Assembly (NCBI GenBank): GCA_022571175.1
Contig: JACZYI010000031.1
Coordinates: forward strand, 1-13,081
DNA: 13,081 bases
Reading direction: 5' to 3'
Source: Pseudomonadota bacterium
Lineage (GTDB): Bacteria > Pseudomonadota > Alphaproteobacteria > Sphingomonadales > SMXR01
The translations under genes were made by a program, and so were the position numbers. Below the pieces are notes generated by a model. The model was given only the letters and a program-made list of their open reading frames with translations. It was not told where the DNA came from and ran no database searches. Positions 1-7,573 of the stretch are shown here, one piece after another. Every line of letters begins with the position of its first letter. The stretch's first letter is position 1.

Positions 1-225
1 ACCGGTGCTCACCTCCATTATGAAGTATTGATGGATGACGATCAGGTCAATCCAATGACTCTGAATATGCCAACCGGACGAAAACTGGATGGTGACATCC
101 TTCGATCATTTGAAATCGTCCTGGCCGATGTCGACTCGGAGATAATCGCCGTGACTACATTTGCCGCATTAAGCGAAATGGAAAATCCGACTCAGATGCA
201 GGCTGCCGCTGCGACCTCTCAATGA
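1..225 (+). CDS. M23-family peptidoglycan metallopeptidase, C-terminal fragment (5' end outside window)
   Basis: The frame is open from base 1 (ACC GGT GCT CAC CTC CAT...) to a TGA at 223-225, giving 74 residues of the end of a larger protein. It opens with TGAHLHYEV, the C-terminal catalytic signature of M23 (LytM/MepM-like) zinc endopeptidases, in which the HxH histidines bind zinc or act in catalysis. The next segment, QVNPMTLNMPTGRKL, matches the usual ending of alphaproteobacterial M23 domains, where 'NP' and 'PTGRKL' recur. The last 35 or so residues are a variable tail without a recognisable motif. Family members cleave peptide cross-links in the periplasm during cell growth or division. 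Any N-terminal signal, LysM or coiled-coil region lies outside the window, so the subfamily cannot be decided. No other gene is close enough downstream to suggest co-transcription. The family call is firm and the precise role is open. Confidence 0.88.
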   Translation, partial: TGAHLHYEVLMDDDQVNPMTLNMPTGRKLDGDILRSFEIVLADVDSEIIAVTTFAALSEMENPTQMQAAAATSQ

Positions 226-259
226 AAGCCCCTCTGATGGTTAAAAAGCTCGTGGCTCG

Positions 260-281
260 ATACCAAATAACTAATTGGTAT
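260..281. repeat. Perfect 7-bp inverted repeat (ATACCAA / TTGGTAT)
   Basis: ATACCAA at 260-266 and TTGGTAT at 275-281 are exact reverse complements separated by 8 bases. The repeat lies 34 bases after the M23 stop codon and upstream of the possible promoter of the next gene. No T-run follows it, so it is not a standard Rho-independent terminator. It could be a transcript-end hairpin or an operator-like dyad. It could also be chance in AT-rich sequence. Confidence 0.3.
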
Positions 282-301
282 TGCCCTTGTTTCGCCCATA
301 T

Positions 302-330
302 TTGATGAGACTTAAAAAGACACAGGATAT
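302..330 (+). promoter_or_regulatory. Possible promoter for the 402-1043 gene
   Basis: TTGATG at 302-307 and GGATAT at 325-330 are separated by exactly 17 bases. This is a partial match to the alphaproteobacterial housekeeping pattern (CTTGAC, 17 bases, CTATAT). Transcription would begin near 337 and leave a leader of about 65 bases. The match is weak at the -10 and was found by eye only. Confidence 0.25.
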
Positions 331-401
331 GTGCTGGTCAAGACGGTTTGTAGCGATTAGGTTGGCGCGCTCAAGATAGTTCATAAGAGCAGGAAACAAG
401 A

Positions 402-1043
402 ATGGATAAATTGCGATATTTTGAGCTCGTAGCCAACCGCTTAAAAATTTCTGGGAACACAACTATATCCCTTGTTATCACATTGGCCCTGGCTCTTATT
501 TTTACCGTGGATAGCGCGCACGCTCAGAATTCAAATAATGACGATCTGCTCGCTTGCGATGCAATTGAAGACCAGCGCGACAAGCTTAAATGTTTTAATG
601 ACATTGTGAACAGACTTAGGAGTCAGATGGACGGCCCATCACTGGTCAGCCCTCGAGCCGGTCATGACGATGGAATGGCAGGCGTTAGTGAACAGAAAAA
701 TTCTGTTACAAGCGCTATGGGTAGTGCTGCCAACGAAAAAACACCAGGCACTGCGCCCGATGAGAGGGATAATTTCGGCTTCCCCAACCTCGACAATAAC
801 AAATTTACCCTTGTAATGGGTGTCAATCGCTTCTGGTATTCCTATGACAAAAAACTGGTTCTGGAGCTAACCAATGGCCAGATATGGATGGAAACCAAAA
901 GCAGCAGTTATAGGAACCGCCCACGCGAACGTGCGGTTGATCCCCATACCCTGACCGTGGAGATTGAAGAAGGCCGGGTCGGGGGCTATCGCCTCAAAAT
1001 CCAGGGCAAAAAGGGATTCGCGCGGGTAAAGCGTTTACGCTGA
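402..1043 (+). CDS. Secreted protein of unknown function with a paired-cysteine motif and a basic C-terminal domain
   Basis: The product is 213 residues. ATG at 402 is preceded by AGGA at 391-394, seven bases away, so the start is well supported. The N terminus has a long n-region of about 20 residues, a hydrophobic core (residues 21-35, ISLVITLALALIF) and a likely signal peptidase I site after AHA at 39-41, so the mature protein should be periplasmic or secreted. Just after the cleavage site is ACDAIEDQRDKLKCF (51-65), with cysteines at 52 and 64. Similar C-x(n)-RL-x-C-[YF] segments occur near the N terminus of several small exported proteobacterial proteins and may form a disulfide. A polar linker (about 75-125) leads to a C-terminal domain (about 132-213) rich in alternating hydrophobic residues, with LTNGQIW, GGYRLKIQGKKG and a very basic end. 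That pattern suggests a small beta domain. I do not recognise a defined family and assign no function. It stands alone between wide gaps. Confidence 0.8.
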   Translation: MDKLRYFELVANRLKISGNTTISLVITLALALIFTVDSAHAQNSNNDDLLACDAIEDQRDKLKCFNDIVNRLRSQMDGPSLVSPRAGHDDGMAGVSEQKNSVTSAMGSAANEKTPGTAPDERDNFGFPNLDNNKFTLVMGVNRFWYSYDKKLVLELTNGQIWMETKSSSYRNRPRERAVDPHTLTVEIEEGRVGGYRLKIQGKKGFARVKRLR

Positions 1044-1576
1044 TTCTGCTTGTCCGCAGACCGCGATCTGCCAATAACATTCCATACTAGTGGATATTTG
1101 ATCTTTTTGACCAGGATTCCGCTTGACCCTCCTGGATGCCAAAAATTGATTAAATCTCTGGGAAACTGCCTGTTCAGGCAAAGGACGGCCACGACTCTTG
1201 CCTTGATTCAATTTTGACCCCTGTTCACTCTGTAGTCATTTTGCAACACCCTTGGTAGATTTTGGCCAATTTATAGACCTCAATCCCCCTATTTCCCTTT
1301 GACTTTACCCCCAATCAATGGTTCTTTAGGGGCTGTAGCCCGCCAAAGCTGGCTTGCTGCGTCTTTTCGTGGCGAAAGCAATGGCAGGCGATAACCGTCA
1401 ATAGTCTCAGTATTTGATCTGTGGCTTGACGTTAGGGGTTCTTAGGGAACTAGTCCCGATTTCCGTCCGAAGGATGGGGCGGGAAAGGGACCATGGGAAC
1501 GAATAGAGCGATAGGGTTGGTGCTCGAAAAATTTATCCAGCCGTATCTTTTAACAACTATTAGAGGGGGATCTGCA
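1044..1576. other. 533-base gene-free region with several inverted repeats, leader of the TonB-dependent receptor
   Basis: No convincing gene lies here. Seen directly: CCAGGA/TCCTGG (1111-1116 with 1130-1135); TGCCTG-TT-CAGGCA (1167-1180); then a cluster of potential hairpins at 1330-1341 (GGGC/GCCC), 1342-1353 (GCCA/TGGC) and 1363-1378 (CTTTTCG/CGAAAG with one bulge), and finally CCGTCC-GAA-GGATGG at 1463-1477. The hexamer TTGACC occurs at 1108, 1123 and 1214, with TTGACT at 1299. A perfect alphaproteobacterial -35 box, CTTGAC, is at 1425-1430, but no good -10 sits at the right spacing. An imperfect direct repeat GGTTCTT(T)AGGG occurs at 1320 and 1437. The stretch probably contains the receptor's promoter and a structured leader. 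I could not match it to a known riboswitch class. Confidence 0.45.
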
Positions 1577-1579
1577 GTG
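1563..1579 (+). promoter_or_regulatory. Ribosome binding site that places the receptor start at GTG 1577
   Basis: GAGGGGGA at 1563-1570 is a strong Shine-Dalgarno sequence, six bases before an in-frame GTG at 1577-1579. The longer frame from ATG 1493 would have its purine run only two bases before the ATG. It would also put 28 extra, non-signal-like residues in front of an otherwise textbook signal peptide. Confidence 0.75.
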
Positions 1580-4500
1580 AATAAGAAACACTGGAGTTAT
1601 TTGCGCACTGCTCTTCTTGGCAGTTCCGCAGTGGCACTGATGGCAGCACCTGCTGTTATTGGTTCGTCTGCTGCCCTGGCTCAAGACGATGACGCTGTCG
1701 ATGAAGAAATCGAAGAAGTCCTCGTTACGGGTTCGCGAATTCGCCGTGCAGGTTTTGACACACTTCAGCCCGCCGTTACGGTGGATTCTGATTTTATAGA
1801 TGAACGCGGCTTTACAAACGTCGCCCAAGCGCTCAACCAAATTCCGGCCTTTGGTATTCCTGGCAACTCGAATTTCGGTCAGCAGTCCAGCCAATCAGTC
1901 GGACAGAACTTTGTGAACGCGTTTGGTTTGGGTTCAAACCGCACATTAACCTTGATCAATGGCCGCCGCACGGTTGGACAAAACACACCTACCTCTGTGG
2001 GTGCTGGTGCCGCAGCTGGCTTGCAGGTTGATTTGAACATCATCCCGACGGCCCTGATCGACCGGATCGAAACCATCTTTATTGGTGGTGCACCGATTTA
2101 CGGTTCAGACGCTATCGCGGCGACGGTCAATATCATCCTGAAAGACGACTTCGAAGGCTTCTCGGCTGATACACAGTTCAGCGTTTCGCAACGCGGCGAT
2201 ACGCAAAACTACCGTATTCGTGGCCTGTGGGGCGGCAATTTCGCCGATGGTCGTGGTAATGCCACGATATCTGCTGAATTTGTAACCCAGAAAGCTCTTG
2301 ATGGTCCTGACCGTCAACAGGCTCTCGACAATTGGGGCTTCTGTTCCAACCCGGCCAACACCGGCCCGGCTGATGGTATTCCTGACACACTCTTCTGCAA
2401 GGATACTTCAAATGTGTGGCAGGTTCCAAATACCGGCCTTCCGCTTTCTGTGCCAGGGCTGGCCTTCCCGCCGGACGGCGCAAATGCGCTGGTGAATGCC
2501 AATGGCGATCGGTTGGTCTTTGACGTCCTTGGTAATCTGATTACCTTTGACGAAGCCAATTTCGGTACCCTGACTTCCGTCTTCTTTTCTCAAGGCGCGG
2601 GTTGTGGTACCAATCCGATCGTTCTGTGTCTGCCAGAAACCAATACTCTGGTATCGCCGCTTGATCGCTGGATCATCACTGGTAACTCCCATTATCAGAT
2701 CACCGACAATACGCGGGTCTTCATTGAGACCCTGTATGCACGGTCAGATTCTTCTGATAATATCAACCAACCACCATGGAGCATCGTGGTCTTTGGTCCT
2801 GGTGCCCAGGGTCTGCTGCAAATGGATATTACGGACAACCCGTTCATAAGTCAGGAAACCAAAGACATTCTGATACTGAATGGTGTTTATGATCCAACCG
2901 TTGTCGATGATCCGACCACCACCGATGATAACCAGTTTTTCTGGATGAACCGTTCCAACAACGACATCGTAAAGGGTCGCCCCAATACGCGTACCCAAAA
3001 CGTTTTGCGGATTGCAACCGGTTTTGAAGGTGATCTGGACGTGTTTGGTAACACCTGGAACTGGGATGCCTACTATATCTTTGGCATAACCGATGCCTTT
3101 ACAGCCGGCAACAATCTCAATGGTATCCGGTATGGTATGTCTCTCGATGCAGTCCTTGACGCCGATGGCAAGATTGTCTGCCGTGTAATCAGGGATGGTG
3201 CGGGTGAATTCCCGCAGGATAAATCGCAAGTTCCTGCGGCGGTACCCTCGGATGTCACCGAGTGTCTGCCGTTCAACCCGTTCGGTTCTGACCGGAATGG
3301 CCAGGATGTCCTTGACTATCTGGTCCAGCAGCAGATGACCACTGTCCAAATTCGCCAACAAGTTATGGAGGCGAATATCTCTGGTGATCTGTTTGAGCTT
3401 CCGGCTGGTCCGGTCGCCATCGCTGCTGGTGTAACCCATCGTCGTGAAGATGGTAAATTCAGATCGGGTCAGGGCCTGACTCTTGGTATTGATCCGTCAT
3501 CCCCCCGTCAGAATGTGACGGGTGCCTTCAACACTTATGAAATCTACGGTGAAACACTTGTTCCGTTGATTGAAGGTGGCGAAGGATTTTTCATCAATCC
3601 TCCAATGATAGAATCCATCTGGCTTGAAGGCGCTATCCGTCTTGTGGATAACAACTTTGCCGGCAAGGACGTTACCTGGACCTTGGGCGGTCGTATGAGA
3701 ATGGATTTGCCGTTGATCGGACAAGACCTTCTGCTGCGTGGTAACTTCACACAGTCGATCAGGTCGCCTGCGATCCCGGAGTTGTTCCTGCCCACGTCTG
3801 ACATCTTCACATTTGCCCAGGATCCGTGTGACCCACGGTTCATTATCGCTGGTCCTCAACCGGCCACGCGTGCGGCAAACTGTGCAGCCGAGTTCGCGAG
3901 CTTTATCGGAGCTGCGGGCAATGGTCTTGACGGTGACGGTGACGGTGTTGTCGATCCTGCCAACCAGACTTTGGCCGACTTTGTATCGATCATTGTCAAT
4001 GCGTCGCAACCTGCGACCACGGGTGGTAATCTTGATCTCGAAAACGAAATCGCGGACTCCTGGACCGTTGGTGGTATTCTCACCCCCAGCATGTTCCCGG
4101 GCCTGACGATCTCGATTGACTGGACATCCATTACGCTGAACAACGCCATTATCAGCATCTCAGGTACGCAACTGTTGAACGCCTGTTACGATAATACACA
4201 ACCTAATTCGGCTTGTATTCGGTTCTCTCGTGACCAGTTCTTCCAGATTTTAGACCCGGAACTTGGCTTCTTTAACGCCGCAGTTCGTGAGTTCTCTGGT
4301 ATGGTTGCAAACTTCACCTATCAGCTGGAAGTGGCCGATATTCAGTTCCTGGATTCAATTCCGGGTAGCCTGGATGTTTCGGGTAACTTCTTCTATACCA
4401 ACAAGCATCAGCAAACCGTCAACCGTTCTGACATCGATGTCTTTGACGGCGAGCGGCGCTTTGAGAGGTTCCGCATGCAGCTGAATTTGAGGTACTCGGT

Positions 4501-4786
4501 GGATGATCTTTCCATCCTGTGGCAAACATTGCACGTCAGCGGTGGTGTTTTCAGTAACGAGGCCACTGACGAAAGGCGTGATATCAGTCGCTTCCCGGCA
4601 AACCGGATCCACAATATGTCAATCACATATCAGTTGACGGACAATCTCCGGACCCGTTTTGTTATCAATAACGTCTTTGATAATATCGACTCGGGAATTC
4701 TCTCGGCGAGCAAGGGCGGCAACTCCAACCTGTTCCAGGACATTGTTGGTCGCCGCTTCATATTCGGTATTACAGCCGACTATTAA
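1577..4786 (+). CDS. TonB-dependent outer-membrane receptor
   Basis: From GTG 1577 the product is 1069 residues; from the in-frame ATG at 1493 it would be 1097. I prefer GTG because of the strong ribosome binding site and because residues 1-35 then form a clean signal peptide: NKKHWSYLR, a hydrophobic core, and a cut after SAALA. A TonB-box-like EEVLVTGSRI follows at 46-55. The plug domain spans about 60-190, with LINGRRTV and YGSDAIAATVNIILK near its end. The rest is a long beta barrel finishing in RRFIFGITADY, with the usual terminal aromatic residue. Such proteins import substrates across the outer membrane using TonB-ExbBD energy. The overall look is that of the large receptors abundant in marine alphaproteobacteria and sphingomonads, whose substrates are often glycans, peptides or iron complexes. 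Nothing nearby (no transporter, enzyme or regulator gene) indicates the substrate. An Asp/Gly-rich loop, GLDGDGDGVVD, lies near residue 785 and may bind calcium. A strong terminator follows the gene. Confidence 0.93.
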   Translation: MNKKHWSYLRTALLGSSAVALMAAPAVIGSSAALAQDDDAVDEEIEEVLVTGSRIRRAGFDTLQPAVTVDSDFIDERGFTNVAQALNQIPAFGIPGNSNFGQQSSQSVGQNFVNAFGLGSNRTLTLINGRRTVGQNTPTSVGAGAAAGLQVDLNIIPTALIDRIETIFIGGAPIYGSDAIAATVNIILKDDFEGFSADTQFSVSQRGDTQNYRIRGLWGGNFADGRGNATISAEFVTQKALDGPDRQQALDNWGFCSNPANTGPADGIPDTLFCKDTSNVWQVPNTGLPLSVPGLAFPPDGANALVNANGDRLVFDVLGNLITFDEANFGTLTSVFFSQGAGCGTNPIVLCLPETNTLVSPLDRWIITGNSHYQITDNTRVFIETLYARSDSSDNINQPPWSIVVFGPGAQGLLQMDITDNPFISQETKDILILNGVYDPTVVDDPTTTDDNQFFWMNRSNNDIVKGRPNTRTQNVLRIATGFEGDLDVFGNTWNWDAYYIFGITDAFTAGNNLNGIRYGMSLDAVLDADGKIVCRVIRDGAGEFPQDKSQVPAAVPSDVTECLPFNPFGSDRNGQDVLDYLVQQQMTTVQIRQQVMEANISGDLFELPAGPVAIAAGVTHRREDGKFRSGQGLTLGIDPSSPRQNVTGAFNTYEIYGETLVPLIEGGEGFFINPPMIESIWLEGAIRLVDNNFAGKDVTWTLGGRMRMDLPLIGQDLLLRGNFTQSIRSPAIPELFLPTSDIFTFAQDPCDPRFIIAGPQPATRAANCAAEFASFIGAAGNGLDGDGDGVVDPANQTLADFVSIIVNASQPATTGGNLDLENEIADSWTVGGILTPSMFPGLTISIDWTSITLNNAIISISGTQLLNACYDNTQPNSACIRFSRDQFFQILDPELGFFNAAVREFSGMVANFTYQLEVADIQFLDSIPGSLDVSGNFFYTNKHQQTVNRSDIDVFDGERRFERFRMQLNLRYSVDDLSILWQTLHVSGGVFSNEATDERRDISRFPANRIHNMSITYQLTDNLRTRFVINNVFDNIDSGILSASKGGNSNLFQDIVGRRFIFGITADY

Positions 4787-4812
4787 ACCGCTAAAGTGAA
4801 TTAAAGAATTGG

Positions 4813-4839
4813 AACCGGGGCCTTCGGGCCCCGGTTTTT
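4813..4839 (+). terminator. Rho-independent terminator, UUCG tetraloop, between convergent genes
   Basis: AACCGGGGCC (4813-4822), TTCG loop (4823-4826) and GGCCCCGGTT (4827-4836) form a perfect 10-bp stem running straight into T residues (TTTTTCTTT). It begins 26 bases after the receptor stop codon. Read on the other strand, the same hairpin lies 41 bases beyond the clpB stop but is followed by CCAATTCTTT, a poorer U-tract. It is therefore a strong terminator for the receptor and possibly a weaker one for clpB. Confidence 0.93.
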
Positions 4840-4880
4840 CTTTGTGCTTTCAAGATAAATAGAGATTGCCGAAACAGAGG

Positions 4881-7466
4881 TTAGCCAGCAGTCTTTGTGG
4901 AGAATGAAAACTCTTCACCTTTCATTCCCACCGTAACCCTGGTGCCTTCAGCAATATCACCTTTCAGAATTCCCTGAGCCAGGTGATCCTGGATATGGTT
5001 TTGGATAGCACGCTTCAATGGGCGGGCACCATAAACCGGATCATAACCAAGTTTTGCAAGCTTCTCGCGTGCCTTGTCTTCAAATGTCACAGAAATTTTC
5101 TTTTCATCAAGCCGCTTTTGCAATTGCCCCAATTGAATATCAACGATGGCGGTCATTTGCCCGAGTGAGAGGCGACGGAAGAGGATAATGTCGTCGAGCC
5201 GGTTAATAAATTCGGGGCGAAATGTAGCTTTCACAACGCTCATCACATCGTCTCGTACCTCGTCCACATCGGCCTTTTCATCCAGAGACGCGATCAGATC
5301 ACCACCGAGATTTGAAGTCAGAATGATAAGAGTGTTGGAAAAATTTACCGTCCGGCCCTGACCATCCGTCAATCGACCCTCATCCAGCACCTGCAAGAGA
5401 ATGTTAAATACGTCCCGGTGAGCCTTTTCAATTTCATCAAACAGAACCACTTGATAGCCCTTACGCCGAACCGCCTCGGTCAAGGCACCCCCTTCTTCGT
5501 AGCCCACATAACCGGGTGGAGCGCCAATGAGGCGCGAGACGGAATGTTTTTCCATATATTCGGACATATCGATTCGGACCATGGCGTGCTCATCATCGAA
5601 CAAAAACTCGGCCAGCGCTTTTGTAAGTTCGGTCTTGCCCACACCTGTAGGACCAAGGAACAGAAATGAACCAAGCGGTCGCGCCGGGTCTTGCAAGCCC
5701 GCGCGGGCTCTTCTGACCGCGTTAGACACGGCCTCAATGGCTTCGCTCTGGCCAATCACGCGTAGCCCCAGTATTTGTTCCATCTGGATGAGCTTTTCGC
5801 GTTCACCCTCCAGCATTTTCTCCACCGGCACTCCCGACCAGCGAGAAACCACCGCCGCGATGTCTTCGGCTGTCACCTCTTCGTTCAGCATGGCATCATT
5901 TTGATGATGTGAGGCTTGTTCAATGCGTTTTTCAAGATCAGGAATCAGACCATATGTGAGCTCGCCAGCGGCTGCCAAATCGCCTTCACGCTGTGCTCGC
6001 TCGAGGGTTTGGCGGGCAGCATCCAGTTGTTCTTTAAGCTTTTGCACCTCAGCCAATTTTCCCTTTTCAGCCTGCCATTGGGCGGTAAGCGTCGCTGATT
6101 CTTGCTCCAGCTCTGCCAGTTCCTTTTCAATTTTATCCAACCGCTCCTTGCTGGCTTTGTCTTTCTCTTTCTTCAGCGCTTCTGCCTCGATTTTCCTTTG
6201 CATGATTTTCCGGTCAAGCTCATCAATCGCTTCCGGTTTTGAATCCAGTTCCATCCGCAAACGGCTAGCGGCCTCATCCATGAGATCAATTGCCTTGTCC
6301 GGCAAGAATCTCTCGGAGATATAACGGTCTGAAAGCGTCGCCGCCGCAATAATGGCTCCGTCGGTTATGCGCACTCCGTGGTGCAACTCATATTTTTCCT
6401 TGAGCCCCCGAAGTATTGAAATGGTATCTTCAAGCGTCGGTTCTTCAATCAAGACCGGCTGAAATCTGCGCGCCAGGGCGGCATCTTTTTCCACATATTT
6501 GCGATATTCATCAAGGGTGGTAGCTCCGATACAATGCAAGTCACCCCGAGCCAGTGCTGGTTTGAGCAAATTAGATGCATCCATGGCACCCTCGGTCTTG
6601 CCCGCCCCCACCAGCGTATGCATTTCATCTATGAACAGAACCACCTGACCATCCGAAGCCTGAACTTCATCCAGCAGACTTTTGAGACGTTCTTCAAATT
6701 CACCACGATATTTAGCACCGGCGATGAGTGAGCCCATATCAAGGGAATGAATATGCTTGTCTTTGAGGCTCTCGGGAACATCACCATTTGCAATTCGTAG
6801 AGCCAATCCTTCGGCGATGGCGGTCTTCCCCACGCCGGGTTCGCCTATCAGCACCGGATTGTTTTTGGTGCGCCGGGAGAGAACCTGAATGGTGCGGCGA
6901 ATTTCTTCGTCACGCCCGATAACCGGGTCAAGCTTGCCCTCTCGAGCCGCTATGGTTAAATCCCTCGTAAAGCGTTTGAGAGCATCATAGGCGTTCTCCG
7001 CGCCCGCGGTATCGGCAGTGCGTCCCTTACGGACATCTTCAATGGCTTGATTTAGTTTCTGGGCTGAGACACCTGATTCCTTCAGAGCCCGACCACAGGG
7101 TGAATTGTCCTCAAGTGCCAGAGCAAGCAGAAGACGCTCTGCGGTCACAAATTTATCGCCGGCCTTTTCGGCAATATTCTCTGCCTGCTCAAGCAGTTTA
7201 GCAATCTCGGATGCCATATAAAGCTGTCCGGCTCCTGAGCCTTTTACTACCGGGAGCCCCGCCAGCTGTTGCTCGACAGCAGCCAAGACCTGTTCTGGCT
7301 TTCCTTCCGCCGCCCGGATCAAATTTGAAGCCAGACCTTCCTTATCTTCCAGGAGCGCTTTCAGGAGATGTTCAGGAACAAATTTCTGATGACCCGACCG
7401 CATAGCCAGCGTTTGCGCGGCCTGCAGCAGCCCTTTTGAGCGTTCGGTATATCGTTCCATGTCCAT
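4881..7466 (-). CDS. clpB: ATP-dependent disaggregase ClpB (Hsp100)
   Basis: The product is 861 residues, the normal ClpB length. ClpB is a cytoplasmic hexameric AAA+ machine that works with DnaK/DnaJ/GrpE to thread and rescue aggregated proteins after heat or other stress. The N domain with two Clp repeats covers about 1-145. NBD1 has Walker A GEPGVGKT (208-215), pore loop KYRG (252-255), Walker B VVLFIDE (275-281) and an arginine-finger pair in ARRFQ (about 333-334). The charged coiled-coil middle domain, which ClpA and ClpX lack and which identifies ClpB, spans about 405-525. NBD2 has Walker A GPTGVGKT (605-612), pore loop GYVGYEEGG, Walker B VVLFDE (673-678) and sensor-2 GARP (813-816). 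All key residues are present. The start MDMERYTERSKG matches the conserved family N terminus, although no strong Shine-Dalgarno precedes it. It lies 107 bases after the DUF4167 gene and has its own candidate promoter in that gap. Confidence 0.98.
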   Translation of the reverse strand: MDMERYTERSKGLLQAAQTLAMRSGHQKFVPEHLLKALLEDKEGLASNLIRAAEGKPEQVLAAVEQQLAGLPVVKGSGAGQLYMASEIAKLLEQAENIAEKAGDKFVTAERLLLALALEDNSPCGRALKESGVSAQKLNQAIEDVRKGRTADTAGAENAYDALKRFTRDLTIAAREGKLDPVIGRDEEIRRTIQVLSRRTKNNPVLIGEPGVGKTAIAEGLALRIANGDVPESLKDKHIHSLDMGSLIAGAKYRGEFEERLKSLLDEVQASDGQVVLFIDEMHTLVGAGKTEGAMDASNLLKPALARGDLHCIGATTLDEYRKYVEKDAALARRFQPVLIEEPTLEDTISILRGLKEKYELHHGVRITDGAIIAAATLSDRYISERFLPDKAIDLMDEAASRLRMELDSKPEAIDELDRKIMQRKIEAEALKKEKDKASKERLDKIEKELAELEQESATLTAQWQAEKGKLAEVQKLKEQLDAARQTLERAQREGDLAAAGELTYGLIPDLEKRIEQASHHQNDAMLNEEVTAEDIAAVVSRWSGVPVEKMLEGEREKLIQMEQILGLRVIGQSEAIEAVSNAVRRARAGLQDPARPLGSFLFLGPTGVGKTELTKALAEFLFDDEHAMVRIDMSEYMEKHSVSRLIGAPPGYVGYEEGGALTEAVRRKGYQVVLFDEIEKAHRDVFNILLQVLDEGRLTDGQGRTVNFSNTLIILTSNLGGDLIASLDEKADVDEVRDDVMSVVKATFRPEFINRLDDIILFRRLSLGQMTAIVDIQLGQLQKRLDEKKISVTFEDKAREKLAKLGYDPVYGARPLKRAIQNHIQDHLAQGILKGDIAEGTRVTVGMKGEEFSFSTKTAG

Positions 7467-7499
7467 GATTCAGGTCAGACTTTCTTCTGTGCCCACAAC

Positions 7500-7527
7500 A
7501 TATAGTGTGACAAACGGGCAACACAAT
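7500..7527 (-). promoter_or_regulatory. Candidate promoter of clpB, housekeeping- or RpoH-like
   Basis: Read on the reverse strand, ATTG (7527-7524), 17 bases, then ACTATAT (7506-7500). CTATAT is the favoured alphaproteobacterial -10. The arrangement is two mismatches from the alphaproteobacterial heat-shock pattern CTTG, 17-18 bases, CYTATNT. Transcription would start near 7493 and leave a short leader of about 27 bases. Heat-shock control would fit ClpB's known role, but the sequence alone does not separate sigma-70 from RpoH. Confidence 0.4.
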
Positions 7528-7573
7528 AAGCAAAGACCAATTTTATAGGATGTTTATGTGAAGGGACTATAAA

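Noticed and set aside
1167..1180. TGCCTG-TT-CAGGCA as a terminator of the 402-1043 gene
   Set aside because: The stem is short, no T-run follows on either strand, and it lies more than 120 bases after the stop codon.
986..1192. A 68-codon reverse frame reaching into the long gene-free stretch
   Set aside because: It overlaps the 3' end of the secreted-protein gene in antisense, shows no domain and has no supporting ribosome binding site.
1330..1390. A tRNA or known riboswitch in the hairpin cluster
   Set aside because: There is no acceptor stem, no TTCGA-type T-loop in the right place and no 3' CCA. I also saw no conserved core of the TPP, cobalamin, SAM, glycine or cyclic-di-GMP riboswitches.
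2744..3439. A 231-codon reverse-strand open frame inside the receptor gene
   Set aside because: It lies wholly antisense to a clearly coding TonB-dependent receptor, has no Shine-Dalgarno evidence or recognisable domain, and its composition mirrors the codon bias of the receptor.
3497..4009. A 170-codon reverse-strand open frame inside the receptor gene
   Set aside because: Antisense shadow of the receptor; the Arg-rich, motif-free translation is typical of a non-coding frame.
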